Below, piece after piece: positions 24,827 to 32,211 of a stretch of DNA of 64,000 nucleotides. Position numbers and translations under genes: made by a program. The stretch lies in assembly GCA_963816955.1 (NCBI GenBank), contig CAWFME010000004.1, forward strand, positions 1 to 64,000. Reading direction: 5' to 3'. Each line of letters opens with the position of its first letter. Positions within the stretch are counted from its first letter, which is position 1. The notes below the pieces were generated by a model. That model was not told the origin of the DNA and ran no database searches. It saw only the letters and a program-made list of their open reading frames with translations. The stretch is from DATFQI01 sp963816955. GTDB lineage: Bacteria; Actinomycetota; Thermoleophilia; Solirubrobacterales; Solirubrobacteraceae.

Positions 24827-25098
24827 TGTCTCGTTCATCCAAGAAGGGGCCGTGGGTCGAGGACCGTCTGATGGACCGCATCGAGTCCATGAACGCCTCC
24901 AACTCCAAGACGATGATCCGCACCTGGTCGCGCGCGTCGACGATCTTCCCCGAGATGGTCGGGCACACGATCGCCGTCCACGACGGGCGCAAGCACGTGC
25001 CCGTGTTCGTCGACGAGGCGATGGTCGGCCACAAGCTCGGCGAGTTCGCTCCCACGCGCACCTATCGCGGGCACGACTCCAAGGGCCGGGTGCGATGA
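24826..25098 (+). CDS. rpsS: 30S ribosomal protein S19
   Basis: A 90-residue S19 in the 30S head. SSKKGPWVEDRLMDRIE, TWSRASTIFPEMVGHTIAVH and GHKLGEFAPTRTYRGH are hallmark segments. One-base overlap with rplB; ATGA overlap with rplV. Confidence 0.97.
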   Translation: MSRSSKKGPWVEDRLMDRIESMNASNSKTMIRTWSRASTIFPEMVGHTIAVHDGRKHVPVFVDEAMVGHKLGEFAPTRTYRGHDSKGRVR

Positions 25099-25832
25099 GC
25101 CCCGCCCCCAAGAAGCCGCAGAGCCCCGCCGAGGGCAAGGTCGACGAGACGACGGCCGAGGAGGCCACGCAGGCCAAGCAGGACGTCGCCGCCGAGGAGG
25201 CCGGCGCCGCCCAGCCGGAGGCCAAGCCCAAGCGCACGCGCGCGAAGAAGGTCGCGCCCAAGGCCGACGAGCAGGCCGCTGCCGCGACCGGCGTCGACAA
25301 GGACGCCGCCGAGGCCACGGCCGAGAAGCCCAAGCGGGTCCGCAAGCCGAAGGCGGAGACCCGCAACCCCGAGGGCACCAAGCCCGAGGGCGCTGACAAG
25401 TCCGCCGCCGCCGGCGCCGACAAGGCGACGAAGAAGGCCGCCGAGAAGGTCGCCGGGCGCAAGCGCGACCGCCGTCGCAAGCCCGAGCCGGGCGTGCTGG
25501 TGCAGGCCCGCGCCCGCTACGTGCGCACGTCCGCCCGCAAGGCGCGGCTCGTGTGCGACCACATCCGCGGCAAGGACGTCGCCGAGGCGCGGGCCATCCT
25601 GGCCTTCACGCCGCGCGCCGCCGCCAAGCCTTGGCTCAAGCTGCTGGAGTCCGCGGTCGCCAACGCGGAGCACAACCACGAGCTGGTCGGCGAGGAACTG
25701 AAGATCGCCGCCGTGCACGCCGACGAGGGGCCGACGCTCAAGCGCTTCCGCCCGCGGGCCATGGGCCGCGCGACGCGGATCCGCAAGCGCACCTCGCACC
25801 TGTCGATCACGCTCACGCCGAAGGAGCTCTAG
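25095..25832 (+). CDS. rplV: 50S ribosomal protein L22 with a 133-residue N-terminal extension
   Basis: The last about 112 residues (from VLVQARARYVRTSARKARLV to TPKEL) are an ordinary L22, a tunnel-lining 50S protein with the tip loop KRFRPRAMGRATRIRKRTSH. Before it lie about 133 residues rich in Ala, Lys, Glu and Pro, without predicted fold and with a histone-H1-like look in the second half (repeated KPKR/RKPK). The usual protein has 110 to 130 residues, so the total of 245 is about twice normal. I kept the ATG at 25095 because it overlaps rpsS as ATGA, like its neighbours, and the whole extension has the same codon bias. An internal start cannot be excluded. Confidence 0.93.
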   Translation: MSPAPKKPQSPAEGKVDETTAEEATQAKQDVAAEEAGAAQPEAKPKRTRAKKVAPKADEQAAAATGVDKDAAEATAEKPKRVRKPKAETRNPEGTKPEGADKSAAAGADKATKKAAEKVAGRKRDRRRKPEPGVLVQARARYVRTSARKARLVCDHIRGKDVAEARAILAFTPRAAAKPWLKLLESAVANAEHNHELVGEELKIAAVHADEGPTLKRFRPRAMGRATRIRKRTSHLSITLTPKEL

Positions 25833-25839
25833 AACCGCC

Positions 25840-26811
25840 ATGGGTCAGAAAGTCCATCCAGAGGCGATGCGCGTCGGCTACATCCACGACTGGAAGTCGA
25901 ACTGGTTCTCCGAGAAGAACTTCTCCGACTTCCTGATCGAGGACGTGCGCATCCGCGACCACATCACGAACAAGCTCGCTCACGCCGGCCTGTCGGACAT
26001 CACGATCCGCAAGGACGCCGCGGAGGTGGAGGTCAACATCCACACCGCGCGGCCGGGCATCGTGATCGGCAAGTCCGGGTCGGAGGTCGACGCCCTGCGG
26101 CGCGACCTGCACCGGATGACCGGCAAGTCGATCAAGGTCAACATCCTCGAGATCAAGCGCCCGGAGCTCGACGCGAAGCTCGTCGCGCAGTCGATCGCCG
26201 AGCAGCTCGTCAACCGCGTGGCGTTCCGCCGCGCGATGAAGCGCGCGCTCACGAGCGCCATGCGCTCGGGCGCCAAGGGCTGCAAGATCCAGGTCGGCGG
26301 CCGCCTCGGCGGCGCCGAGATGGCGCGCACGGAGAGCTACTCCGACGGCCGCGTCCCGCTGCACACGCTGCGCGCGGACATCGACTACGGCTTCTACGAG
26401 GCCCGCACGACGTTCGGCCGCATCGGCGTCAAGTGCTGGATCAACAAGGGCGAGATCATGCCCAAGGGCTTCAGCGGCCAGGACCTCACCTCGCTGGACG
26501 AGCCGCAGGGCGGCCCGCAGGACGACGACCGCGGCCGTGGCCGCGGGCGTGACGGCCGCGGGCGTGGCGACGGTCGCGGCGGTGGCCGCGGCGGCCGTGG
26601 CGGCGGCCAGGGCGGCGGTCCCGGTGGGCGCGGCGGCGGTCCGGGTGGCCGTGGCGGCGGTCCGGGTGGCCGTGGCGGCGGTCCGGGTGGCCGCGGCGGC
26701 GGTGGCGGCTACGGCGGCGGCGGCGGAGGTCGCGGCGGTGGCGGCGGTCGTGGCGGCCAGGGTGGCCGTGGCGGCCAGCGTCCCGACCTGAGCGGAGGGA
26801 TCAGCCGGTAA
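25840..26811 (+). CDS. rpsC: 30S ribosomal protein S3 with Gly/Arg-rich C-terminal tail
   Basis: Residues 1 to about 211 form a standard S3 (MGQKVHPEAMRVGYIHDWKS, KH-domain GIVIGKSGSEVDALRRDL, then RTTFGRIGVKCWINKGE), part of the mRNA entry channel and helicase. A tail of about 112 residues follows: a short acidic linker (DEPQGGPQDDD) and then RGR, GGR and GGGPGGR repeats up to GGISR. RGG tails bind RNA in many proteins, so this one could touch mRNA or rRNA at the entry site; that is inference. Part of the tail is encoded by 21-bp tandem repeats. Confidence 0.95.
   Translation: MGQKVHPEAMRVGYIHDWKSNWFSEKNFSDFLIEDVRIRDHITNKLAHAGLSDITIRKDAAEVEVNIHTARPGIVIGKSGSEVDALRRDLHRMTGKSIKVNILEIKRPELDAKLVAQSIAEQLVNRVAFRRAMKRALTSAMRSGAKGCKIQVGGRLGGAEMARTESYSDGRVPLHTLRADIDYGFYEARTTFGRIGVKCWINKGEIMPKGFSGQDLTSLDEPQGGPQDDDRGRGRGRDGRGRGDGRGGGRGGRGGGQGGGPGGRGGGPGGRGGGPGGRGGGPGGRGGGGGYGGGGGGRGGGGGRGGQGGRGGQRPDLSGGISR
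26611..26694 (+). repeat. 21-bp tandem repeat within the rpsC tail
   Basis: Four consecutive 21-bp units, each encoding GGGPGGR (26611-26631, 26632-26652, 26653-26673, 26674-26694). Units two and three are identical and unit four differs in one base, while unit one has three differences. That pattern suggests recent expansion by slippage. Confidence 0.85.
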
Positions 26812-27227
26812 TGCTCTCTCCGAAGCGAGTCAAGTTCCGCCGCCAGCACCGCGGGCGCCGCGCCGGCCTCTCACGGGGCCAGCAGCAGGTCGAGTTCGGC
26901 GAGTACGGCCTCAAGGCCCTCGAGCAGGGCTGGCTGACCAACCGCCAGATCGAGGCCGCCCGTATCGCCATGACGCGCAAGATCAAGCGCGGCGGCAAGG
27001 TCTGGATCAACGTGTTCCCGGACAAGTCGTTCACCAAGAAGCCGGCCGAGACCCGCATGGGCTCCGGCAAGGGCTCGCCCGAGGGCTGGGTGGCCGTCGT
27101 CAAGCCGGGCCGCGTGATGTTCGAGCTCTCCGGCGTGCCGGAGCCGCTCGCCCGCGAGGCGATGCGCCTGGCCGGCCACAAGCTGCCCGTCAAGACCAAG
27201 TTCGTGATGCGAGAGGACGGCCCGTGA
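26811..27227 (+). CDS. rplP: 50S ribosomal protein L16
   Basis: A 138-residue L16, near the A-site tRNA elbow. MLSPKRVKFRRQHRGR, ALEQGWLTNRQIEAARIAMT and PAETRMGSGKGSPEGWVAVV are diagnostic; the Arg in the RMGSGKG loop that is hydroxylated in some bacteria is present. ATG overlaps the rpsC stop by one base. Confidence 0.97.
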   Translation: MLSPKRVKFRRQHRGRRAGLSRGQQQVEFGEYGLKALEQGWLTNRQIEAARIAMTRKIKRGGKVWINVFPDKSFTKKPAETRMGSGKGSPEGWVAVVKPGRVMFELSGVPEPLAREAMRLAGHKLPVKTKFVMREDGP

Positions 27228-27454
27228 TGAAGGCCTCCGAACTGCGAGACATCCCCGAGGACCGCCTGCGCGAGCACATCGCCGTCGCGCGGCGCGACGT
27301 CTTCGGCCTGCGCCTCCAGCACGCCACCGGCGAGCTGGAGAACACGGCCGGCCTGCGGCACGCCAAGCGCGATCTCGCGCGTGCGCTGACCGTGGCCCGC
27401 CAGCGCGGCATCGACCCGCAAGTGACCACCACCGCTGAGATTGATAATGGCTGA
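27227..27454 (+). CDS. rpmC: 50S ribosomal protein L29
   Basis: A 75-residue L29 near the tunnel exit. MKASELRDIPEDRL, ARRDVFGLRLQHATGELENT and RHAKRDLARALTVARQR are typical. I start at the ATG at 27227, which shares a base with the rplP stop; a GTG one codon earlier is possible. Confidence 0.94.
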   Translation: MKASELRDIPEDRLREHIAVARRDVFGLRLQHATGELENTAGLRHAKRDLARALTVARQRGIDPQVTTTAEIDNG

Positions 27455-28061
27455 GACCCCCGAAGAGACCCCGAAGACCGAAGAGACGACCGAGGCGACC
27501 GAGGCCCCTGAGGCCACGGAGACCGAGGCTGCCGCGGCTGAGGAGGCTCCCGCCGAGGAGACGCCGGCGGCGGAGGCCAAGCCGGCCGCTCCGGCCGCGA
27601 CGACCCGTCGCGAGCGCCTCGAGCAGCGCCGTGCCGCGCGCCGCAAGCCGCGCGGCGAGACCTCGCCCGAGGAGCGTGCCGCCGAGCGCAAGGCCAAGCG
27701 CGAGCACACCGCCGCCGAGCGGCGCCGCTACCGCGCGCGCACCAAGGCCAAGAAGGTCGAGCTGCGCAAGACGCAGCCCGCCCAGGAGCCCGACCACGCC
27801 CCCGAGCACGGCCCCGGCCGCGCGAAGGTGCGCCAGGGCATCGTCGTCTCCGACAAGGCCGACAAGACGATCACCGTGCGGATCGACGTGGTCCGGCGCC
27901 ACAAGCGCTACCACAAGATCATGCGCACCTCGATCAAGCTGCACGCCCACGACGAGCGCAACGACGCCGGAGCCGGCGACACCGTGCGCGTCCAGGAGTG
28001 CCGCCCGATGTCGCGCAGCAAGCGCTGGAGGCTCGTCGAAGTCGTGGAGCGCGCCAAGTGA
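27447..28061 (+). CDS. rpsQ: 30S ribosomal protein S17 with a 123-residue N-terminal extension
   Basis: The last 81 residues (GRAKVRQGIVVSDKADKTIT onward, with VRRHKRYHKIMRTSIKLHAH and MSRSKRWRLVEVVE) are a normal S17, an early 16S rRNA binder. The 123 residues before it fall into two parts: an acidic Glu/Thr/Ala/Pro-rich stretch (about 1-50), then a highly basic, probably helical Arg/Ala/Lys/Glu stretch (about 52-108). Typical S17 has 80 to 110 residues. The ATG at 27447 overlaps the end of rpmC by 8 bp, so the extension is part of the tightly packed operon. Its role is unknown. Confidence 0.93.
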   Translation: MAETPEETPKTEETTEATEAPEATETEAAAAEEAPAEETPAAEAKPAAPAATTRRERLEQRRAARRKPRGETSPEERAAERKAKREHTAAERRRYRARTKAKKVELRKTQPAQEPDHAPEHGPGRAKVRQGIVVSDKADKTITVRIDVVRRHKRYHKIMRTSIKLHAHDERNDAGAGDTVRVQECRPMSRSKRWRLVEVVERAK

Positions 28062-28426
28062 TCCAGAACGAGACCCGCCTCAAGGTCGCCGACAACACGG
28101 GCGCCCGCGAGATCCTCTGCATCCGCGTGCAGGGCGGCTCCCGCCGCCGCTACGCGGGCGTGGGGGACATCATCACCGCGACGGTCAAGCAGGCCAACCC
28201 GCAGGGGTCGGTCAAGAAGGGCGAGGTCGTCAAGGCGGTCGTCGTGCGCACCAAGAAGGAGTTCGGGCGCGACGACGGCACCTACATCGCCTTCGACGAG
28301 AACGCCGCGGTGATCATCGACGCCGCCAACAACCCGCGCGGGACGCGCATCTTCGGGCCGGTGGCCCGCGAGCTGCGCGACGGCGGGTTCATGAAGATCG
28401 TCTCGCTCGCCCCGGAGGTGCTGTGA
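28058..28426 (+). CDS. rplN: 50S ribosomal protein L14
   Basis: A 122-residue L14 at the subunit interface. IQNETRLKVADNTGAREILC, KKEFGRDDGTYIAFDENA and NNPRGTRIFGPVARELRD match the family closely. The start is GTG in a GTGA overlap with rpsQ; the stop shares a base with rplX. Confidence 0.97.
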   Translation: MIQNETRLKVADNTGAREILCIRVQGGSRRRYAGVGDIITATVKQANPQGSVKKGEVVKAVVVRTKKEFGRDDGTYIAFDENAAVIIDAANNPRGTRIFGPVARELRDGGFMKIVSLAPEVL

Positions 28427-28743
28427 TGAAGATCCGCACCGACGACAACGTGATCGTCATCTCCGGCAAGGACAAGGGCCGCACGGGCAAGGTCATCCGC
28501 ACCGACCCCAAGCGCGACCGCGTCTACGTCGAGGGTGTCAACATGGTCAAGCGCCACATGCGCCCGACGCCGGGCCGGCCCAACGCCCCGGTGGGCGTGA
28601 TCGAGAAGGAGGGCCCGGTCCACGTCTCCAACGTGGCGATCGTGGACCCGAAGGACAACAAGCCGACGCGCGTCGGCGTGCGCCGTGACGAGAACGGCAA
28701 TCGCATGCGCGTCACCAAGCGCTCCGGCGCAGAGCTCGACTGA
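28426..28743 (+). CDS. rplX: 50S ribosomal protein L24
   Basis: A 105-residue L24, an assembly initiator near the tunnel exit with a KOW motif (VIVISGKDKGRTGKVIRTDP). GVNMVKRHMRPTPGRPNAPV and SNVAIVDPKDNKPTRVGVR follow. One-base overlap with rplN; rplE starts 1 bp after the stop. Confidence 0.97.
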   Translation: MKIRTDDNVIVISGKDKGRTGKVIRTDPKRDRVYVEGVNMVKRHMRPTPGRPNAPVGVIEKEGPVHVSNVAIVDPKDNKPTRVGVRRDENGNRMRVTKRSGAELD

Positions 28744-28744
28744 C

Positions 28745-29338
28745 ATGGCACGAATCAAAGACCGATACAACGACGAGATCCGCTCCGCCCTGGTGCGGAA
28801 GTTCGGCTACTCCTCGCCGATGCAGGCCCCGCGCCTGCTGAAGGTGACGATCAACATGGGCGTCGGCGAGGCCAAGCAGGACTCGAAGATGCTCGAGGCC
28901 GCCCAGCAGCAGCTGGCGGACATCGCCGGCCAGAAGCCGAACATCCGCCGCGCGCGCAAGTCCGTGGCGGCGTTCAAGCTGCGCGAGGGCATGCCCGTCG
29001 GGCTCACCGTCACGCTGCGCGACGAGCGCGCGTACGAGTTCCTCGACCGGCTGGTCTCGATCGCCCTCCCGCGCCTGCGCGACTTCCGGGGCCTCAGCCC
29101 GCGGTCGTTCGACGGCCGGGGCAACTACTCGATGGGCATCCGGGAGCAGATCATCTTCCCGGAGATCGACTACGACAACATCGACCAGGTGCGCGGCCTC
29201 GACGTGACGCTCACGACGAGCGCGCAGACCGACGCGGAGGCGTTCGCGCTCCTCTCGGCCCTCGGCATGCCGTTCGCCCGCGACACGCGGCCGGCCGGCT
29301 TCGAGACGCTCGAGATCGAGCCCCTGGCGGCAGCCTGA
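28745..29338 (+). CDS. rplE: 50S ribosomal protein L5
   Basis: A 197-residue L5, which with 5S rRNA contacts the P-site tRNA and S13. APRLLKVTINMGVGEAKQDS, FREGMP-like KLREGMPVGLTVTLR, and DFRGLSPRSFDGRGNYSMGI are diagnostic. I start at the ATG at 28745 (MARIKDRYNDEI), which lies 1 bp after the rplX stop. Confidence 0.97.
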   Translation: MARIKDRYNDEIRSALVRKFGYSSPMQAPRLLKVTINMGVGEAKQDSKMLEAAQQQLADIAGQKPNIRRARKSVAAFKLREGMPVGLTVTLRDERAYEFLDRLVSIALPRLRDFRGLSPRSFDGRGNYSMGIREQIIFPEIDYDNIDQVRGLDVTLTTSAQTDAEAFALLSALGMPFARDTRPAGFETLEIEPLAAA

Positions 29339-29360
29339 AACTTAGGAGAACTGGAAGCAG

Positions 29361-29546
29361 ATGGCCAAGACATCCATGATCGTGCGGGCCAACCGCACGC
29401 CCAAGTACCCCACGCGGGCGCACAGCCGCTGCCGTCGCTGCGGGCGCTCGCGTGCGGTGTACCGCAAGTTCGGGCTGTGCCGCATCTGCCTGCGCGAGCT
29501 CGCGCACCAGGGCTTCATCCCCGGCATGACGAAGTCGAGCTGGTGA
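29361..29546 (+). CDS. rpsZ: 30S ribosomal protein S14, type Z (zinc form)
   Basis: A 61-residue S14 of the short zinc-binding type, with CRRCGRSRAVYRKFGLCRIC supplying both CxxC pairs. It assembles into the 30S head near S3 and S10. Many actinobacteria keep a longer zinc-free paralogue elsewhere for zinc starvation. TTAGGAGAACTGGA precedes the ATG, one of the better ribosome sites here. Confidence 0.97.
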   Translation: MAKTSMIVRANRTPKYPTRAHSRCRRCGRSRAVYRKFGLCRICLRELAHQGFIPGMTKSSW

Positions 29547-29550
29547 TCGC

Positions 29551-29958
29551 ATGTCGATGACCGACCCGATCGCCGACTTCCTGACCCGGATCCGCAACGG
29601 CATCCAGGCCGCGCACGAGGACGTGGAGATCCCCGCCTCGGGCCTGAAGGCCGAGATGGCCCGCATCCTCGCCGAGCAGGGCTACATCGAGGGCTTCGAC
29701 GTCCGCCCCGCCGAGGGCGGCGCTCCGGGCGACCGGATCCACATCCGGCTCAAGTACACTGACAACCGCACGTCCGTCATCTCCGGCCTCAAGCGGGTCT
29801 CCCGCCCGGGGCAGCGGACGTACGTCGACGCCAAGCACGTCCCGAAGGTCCTGGGCGGCATGGGCACGACGATCATGTCGACCTCGCAGGGCGTCATGAC
29901 CGGCCACGATGCGCGCAAGGCGGGCGTCGGGGGCGAGGTCGTGGCGCAGGTCTGGTAG
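29551..29958 (+). CDS. rpsH: 30S ribosomal protein S8
   Basis: A 135-residue S8, a primary 16S binder and, in enteric bacteria, the translational repressor of the spc operon. MTDPIADFLTRIRNGI, GLKRVSRPGQRTYVDAKHVP and GMGTTIMSTSQGVMTGHDAR are typical, and the end GGEVVAQVW is canonical. The ATG at 29551 or the one 6 bp later may be used. Confidence 0.96.
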   Translation: MSMTDPIADFLTRIRNGIQAAHEDVEIPASGLKAEMARILAEQGYIEGFDVRPAEGGAPGDRIHIRLKYTDNRTSVISGLKRVSRPGQRTYVDAKHVPKVLGGMGTTIMSTSQGVMTGHDARKAGVGGEVVAQVW

Positions 29959-29996
29959 CCCCCACCCGCCACACCCCTAGATACCAAGACACAATC

Positions 29997-30530
29997 ATGA
30001 GCCGCATCGGCAAGAAGCCCATCCCCATCCCCACCGGCGTCACCGTGACGATCGAGCCGGAGGTCGTCCGCGTGGCCGGCCCCCGCGGCGACCTCTCGGA
30101 GCGCAAGGCGCGCGCGATCGAGGTCCGCGAGGAGGACGGGACGCTGCTCTGCACCCGCCCGACCGACCGCGCCGAGCACCGGGCCCTGCACGGGCTCACC
30201 CGCTCGCTCGTGGCGAACATGGTCGAAGGCGTCACCAACGGCTTCACGAAGACCCTCGAGATCCAGGGCGTCGGCTACCGCGCCGCGCTCAAGGGCCGCG
30301 ACCTCGAGCTCGCGCTCGGGTACTCGCACCCCGTGCCGATCAAGGCGCCGGAGGGCATCGAGTTCGAGGTGCCCCAGCCGACGCGCGTGATCATCAAGGG
30401 CAACTCGAAGCAGCAGGTCGGCGAGATCGCGGCGATCATCCGCAAGCAGCGGCCGCCGGAGCCCTACAAGGGCAAGGGCATCCGCTACCAGGGCGAGTAC
30501 GTCGCCCGGAAGGTCGGTAAGCGCGCATGA
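29997..30530 (+). CDS. rplF: 50S ribosomal protein L6
   Basis: A 177-residue L6 of the GTPase-associated region. MSRIGKKPIPIPTGVTVTIE opens it; GYRAALKGRDLELALGYSHP and RPPEPYKGKGIRYQGEYVAR close it. The 38-bp gap before it is one of the longer ones in the operon; its stop overlaps the next ATG as ATGA. Confidence 0.97.
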   Translation: MSRIGKKPIPIPTGVTVTIEPEVVRVAGPRGDLSERKARAIEVREEDGTLLCTRPTDRAEHRALHGLTRSLVANMVEGVTNGFTKTLEIQGVGYRAALKGRDLELALGYSHPVPIKAPEGIEFEVPQPTRVIIKGNSKQQVGEIAAIIRKQRPPEPYKGKGIRYQGEYVARKVGKRA

Positions 30531-30880
30531 CCGTCACGCACGCCCCCGCCAAGCGCCTCAAGCGACGCCGGCGCGTCCGCGCGAAGGTGCACGGCTCCGC
30601 CGAGCGCCCGCGGATCAGCGTCTTCCGCTCCAACCGGGGCATCTTCGCCCAGCTCATCGACGACGACTCCGGGCGCACCCTGGCCTCCGTCAACTGGACG
30701 GAGTCGGACCTGCGCTCGCTCAAGCCGATGGAGCAGGCCAACAAGGCCGGCGCGCTGCTGGCCGAGCGCGCCAAGGCCGCCGGCGTCGAGACCGTCGTGT
30801 TCGACCGCGGCGGCTACCAGTACCACGGCCGTGTCAAGGCCTTGGCCGAAGGCGCCCGCGAGGGCGGCCTCGCGTTCTAG
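30527..30880 (+). CDS. rplR: 50S ribosomal protein L18
   Basis: A 117-residue L18, which binds 5S rRNA together with L5. RPRISVFRSNRGIFAQLIDD, then ERAKAAGVETVVFDRGGYQY and the end ALAEGAREGGLAF match the family. A basic N-terminus (AKRLKRRRRVRAKVHG) is normal for L18. Confidence 0.97.
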   Translation: MTVTHAPAKRLKRRRRVRAKVHGSAERPRISVFRSNRGIFAQLIDDDSGRTLASVNWTESDLRSLKPMEQANKAGALLAERAKAAGVETVVFDRGGYQYHGRVKALAEGAREGGLAF

Positions 30881-30901
30881 ATCGCTACCCTCGAAGGAGC
30901 C

Positions 30902-31525
30902 ATGCCCGCCCCCGATCGATCCGTTTCGTCGTCCAGCCTCGACCTCCAGGAGCGCGTTGTTGAGATCAACCGCGTCGCGAAGGTGGTCAAGGGCGGCCGG
31001 CGCTTCTCGTTCACCGCGCTCGTCGTGGTCGGTGACGAGAACGGCATCGTCGGCTACGGCTACGGCAAGGCCAACGAGGTCCCGCTCGCGATCCAGAAGG
31101 GCGTCGAGCGCGCGAAGAAGAACCTCTTCAAGGTGCCGCGCCACGGCGCGACGATCACGCACCAGACCACGGGCATCTACGGCTCGGGTCGCGTGTTCCT
31201 CAAGCCCGCCTCGCCCGGTACCGGCGTGATCGCCGGCGGCGGCGTGCGCGCGGTGCTCGAGCTCGCCGGGATCCACGACATCCTCTCGAAGTCGCTGGGC
31301 TCCCAGAACCCGATCAACCTGGTCAAGGCGACGATCGCCGGCCTCCAGGACCTCCGCAAGCCGGAGGAGATCGCGCAGCTGCGCGGCCTGTCGGTCAACG
31401 CCGTGCTCGGCCTGTCCGAGGGCGTGAAGGTCGTCGATGACTCGCAGGTCTCCTCCGCCGAGGAGCCGCCCGCCGAGGAGCCGCCCGCCGAGGAGCCGGC
31501 CGCCGAGGAGACCGTCGAGGCATGA
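30902..31525 (+). CDS. rpsE: 30S ribosomal protein S5 with Pro/Glu-rich C-terminal tail
   Basis: A 207-residue S5, which guards decoding fidelity and the mRNA entry channel. LQERVVEINRVAKVVKGGRR, VGYGYGKANEVPLAIQKG, GIYGSGRVFLKPASPGTGVI and GIHDILSKSLGSQNPINLVK are standard. The last about 25 residues repeat PAEEP and end AEETVEA, an acidic tail not needed for the fold. GAAGGAGCC precedes the ATG. Confidence 0.96.
   Translation: MPAPDRSVSSSSLDLQERVVEINRVAKVVKGGRRFSFTALVVVGDENGIVGYGYGKANEVPLAIQKGVERAKKNLFKVPRHGATITHQTTGIYGSGRVFLKPASPGTGVIAGGGVRAVLELAGIHDILSKSLGSQNPINLVKATIAGLQDLRKPEEIAQLRGLSVNAVLGLSEGVKVVDDSQVSSAEEPPAEEPPAEEPAAEETVEA
31457..31510 (+). repeat. 15-bp tandem repeat within the rpsE tail
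   Basis: Units GCCGAGGAGCCGCCC at 31457-31471 and 31472-31486, a one-base variant at 31487-31501, then a partial unit to 31510. Each unit encodes AEEPP or AEEPA. Confidence 0.8.
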
Positions 31526-31701
31526 GCGAGCTGGTCATCACCCAGGTCAAGTCCGCCAACGGCGCCAACGGCAAGCAGCTCGACACGCTGCGCTCGCTGG
31601 GCCTGCGCGGCATCAACAAGACGGTCGAGCGTCCCGACTCCCCGCAGCTGCGCGGGATGGTGCACGCCGTCCGGCATCTCGTCACGGTGGAGGAGAAGTG
31701 A
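31522..31701 (+). CDS. rpmD: 50S ribosomal protein L30
   Basis: A 59-residue L30: SELVITQVKSANGANGKQLD, then RSLGLRGINKTVERPDSPQL and RGMVHAVRHLVTVEEK. This is the complete bacterial short form. The ATG at 31522 overlaps the rpsE stop (ATGA) and its stop shares a base with rplO. Confidence 0.96.
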   Translation: MSELVITQVKSANGANGKQLDTLRSLGLRGINKTVERPDSPQLRGMVHAVRHLVTVEEK

Positions 31702-32189
31702 TGGAGCCCGACGAGATCGGCCTTCACAACCTCAAGCCCGCCGACGGCTCGCGGAAGAACCGCAAGCGCGTCGGCCGCGGCCACGGCTCGGGGCACGGCA
31801 AGACGTCGGGCCGCGGCCACAAGGGCTACGGCTCGCGCGCGGGCGCCAAGCAGCGCACCCGCTTCGAGGGCGGCCAGAACCCGCTCCACATGCGGATGCG
31901 CAAGCTGCGCGGCCCGAACAAGAAGATGTCGATGCCGTTCGAGCCCTTCCGAACGCACACCCAGCACGTGAACCTGGACGACCTCGCCCGCCGGTTCGAC
32001 GACGGCGCCTCCGTCGACCTGGCCGCGCTCAAGCGCACCGGCCTGGCGACCAAGCGCGACGTCCCGGTGAAGATCCTCGGCCGCGGGGAGCTCGACAAGA
32101 AGCTCACCGTCCACGCCCACAAGTTCTCCAAGACGGCCCGCGAGCGGATCGAGTCCGCCGGCGGGACCTGCCAGCTCGTCGAGCCCTAG
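31701..32189 (+). CDS. rplO: 50S ribosomal protein L15
   Basis: A 162-residue L15, a late-assembly 50S protein. IGLHNLKPADGSRKNRKRVG, GHGSGHGKTSGRGHKGYGSR and the FEGGQNPLHMRMRKLRG segment are diagnostic. The C-terminal RIESAGGTCQLVEP is as expected. One-base overlap with rpmD; secY follows after 22 bp. Confidence 0.97.
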   Translation: MEPDEIGLHNLKPADGSRKNRKRVGRGHGSGHGKTSGRGHKGYGSRAGAKQRTRFEGGQNPLHMRMRKLRGPNKKMSMPFEPFRTHTQHVNLDDLARRFDDGASVDLAALKRTGLATKRDVPVKILGRGELDKKLTVHAHKFSKTARERIESAGGTCQLVEP

Positions 32190-32211
32190 ACCGGGGCCGG
32201 CAGGTACCGCG

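Noticed and set aside
26611..26694. Tandem repeats as a CRISPR or minisatellite locus
   Set aside because: They are in-frame coding repeats of the S3 tail without spacers.
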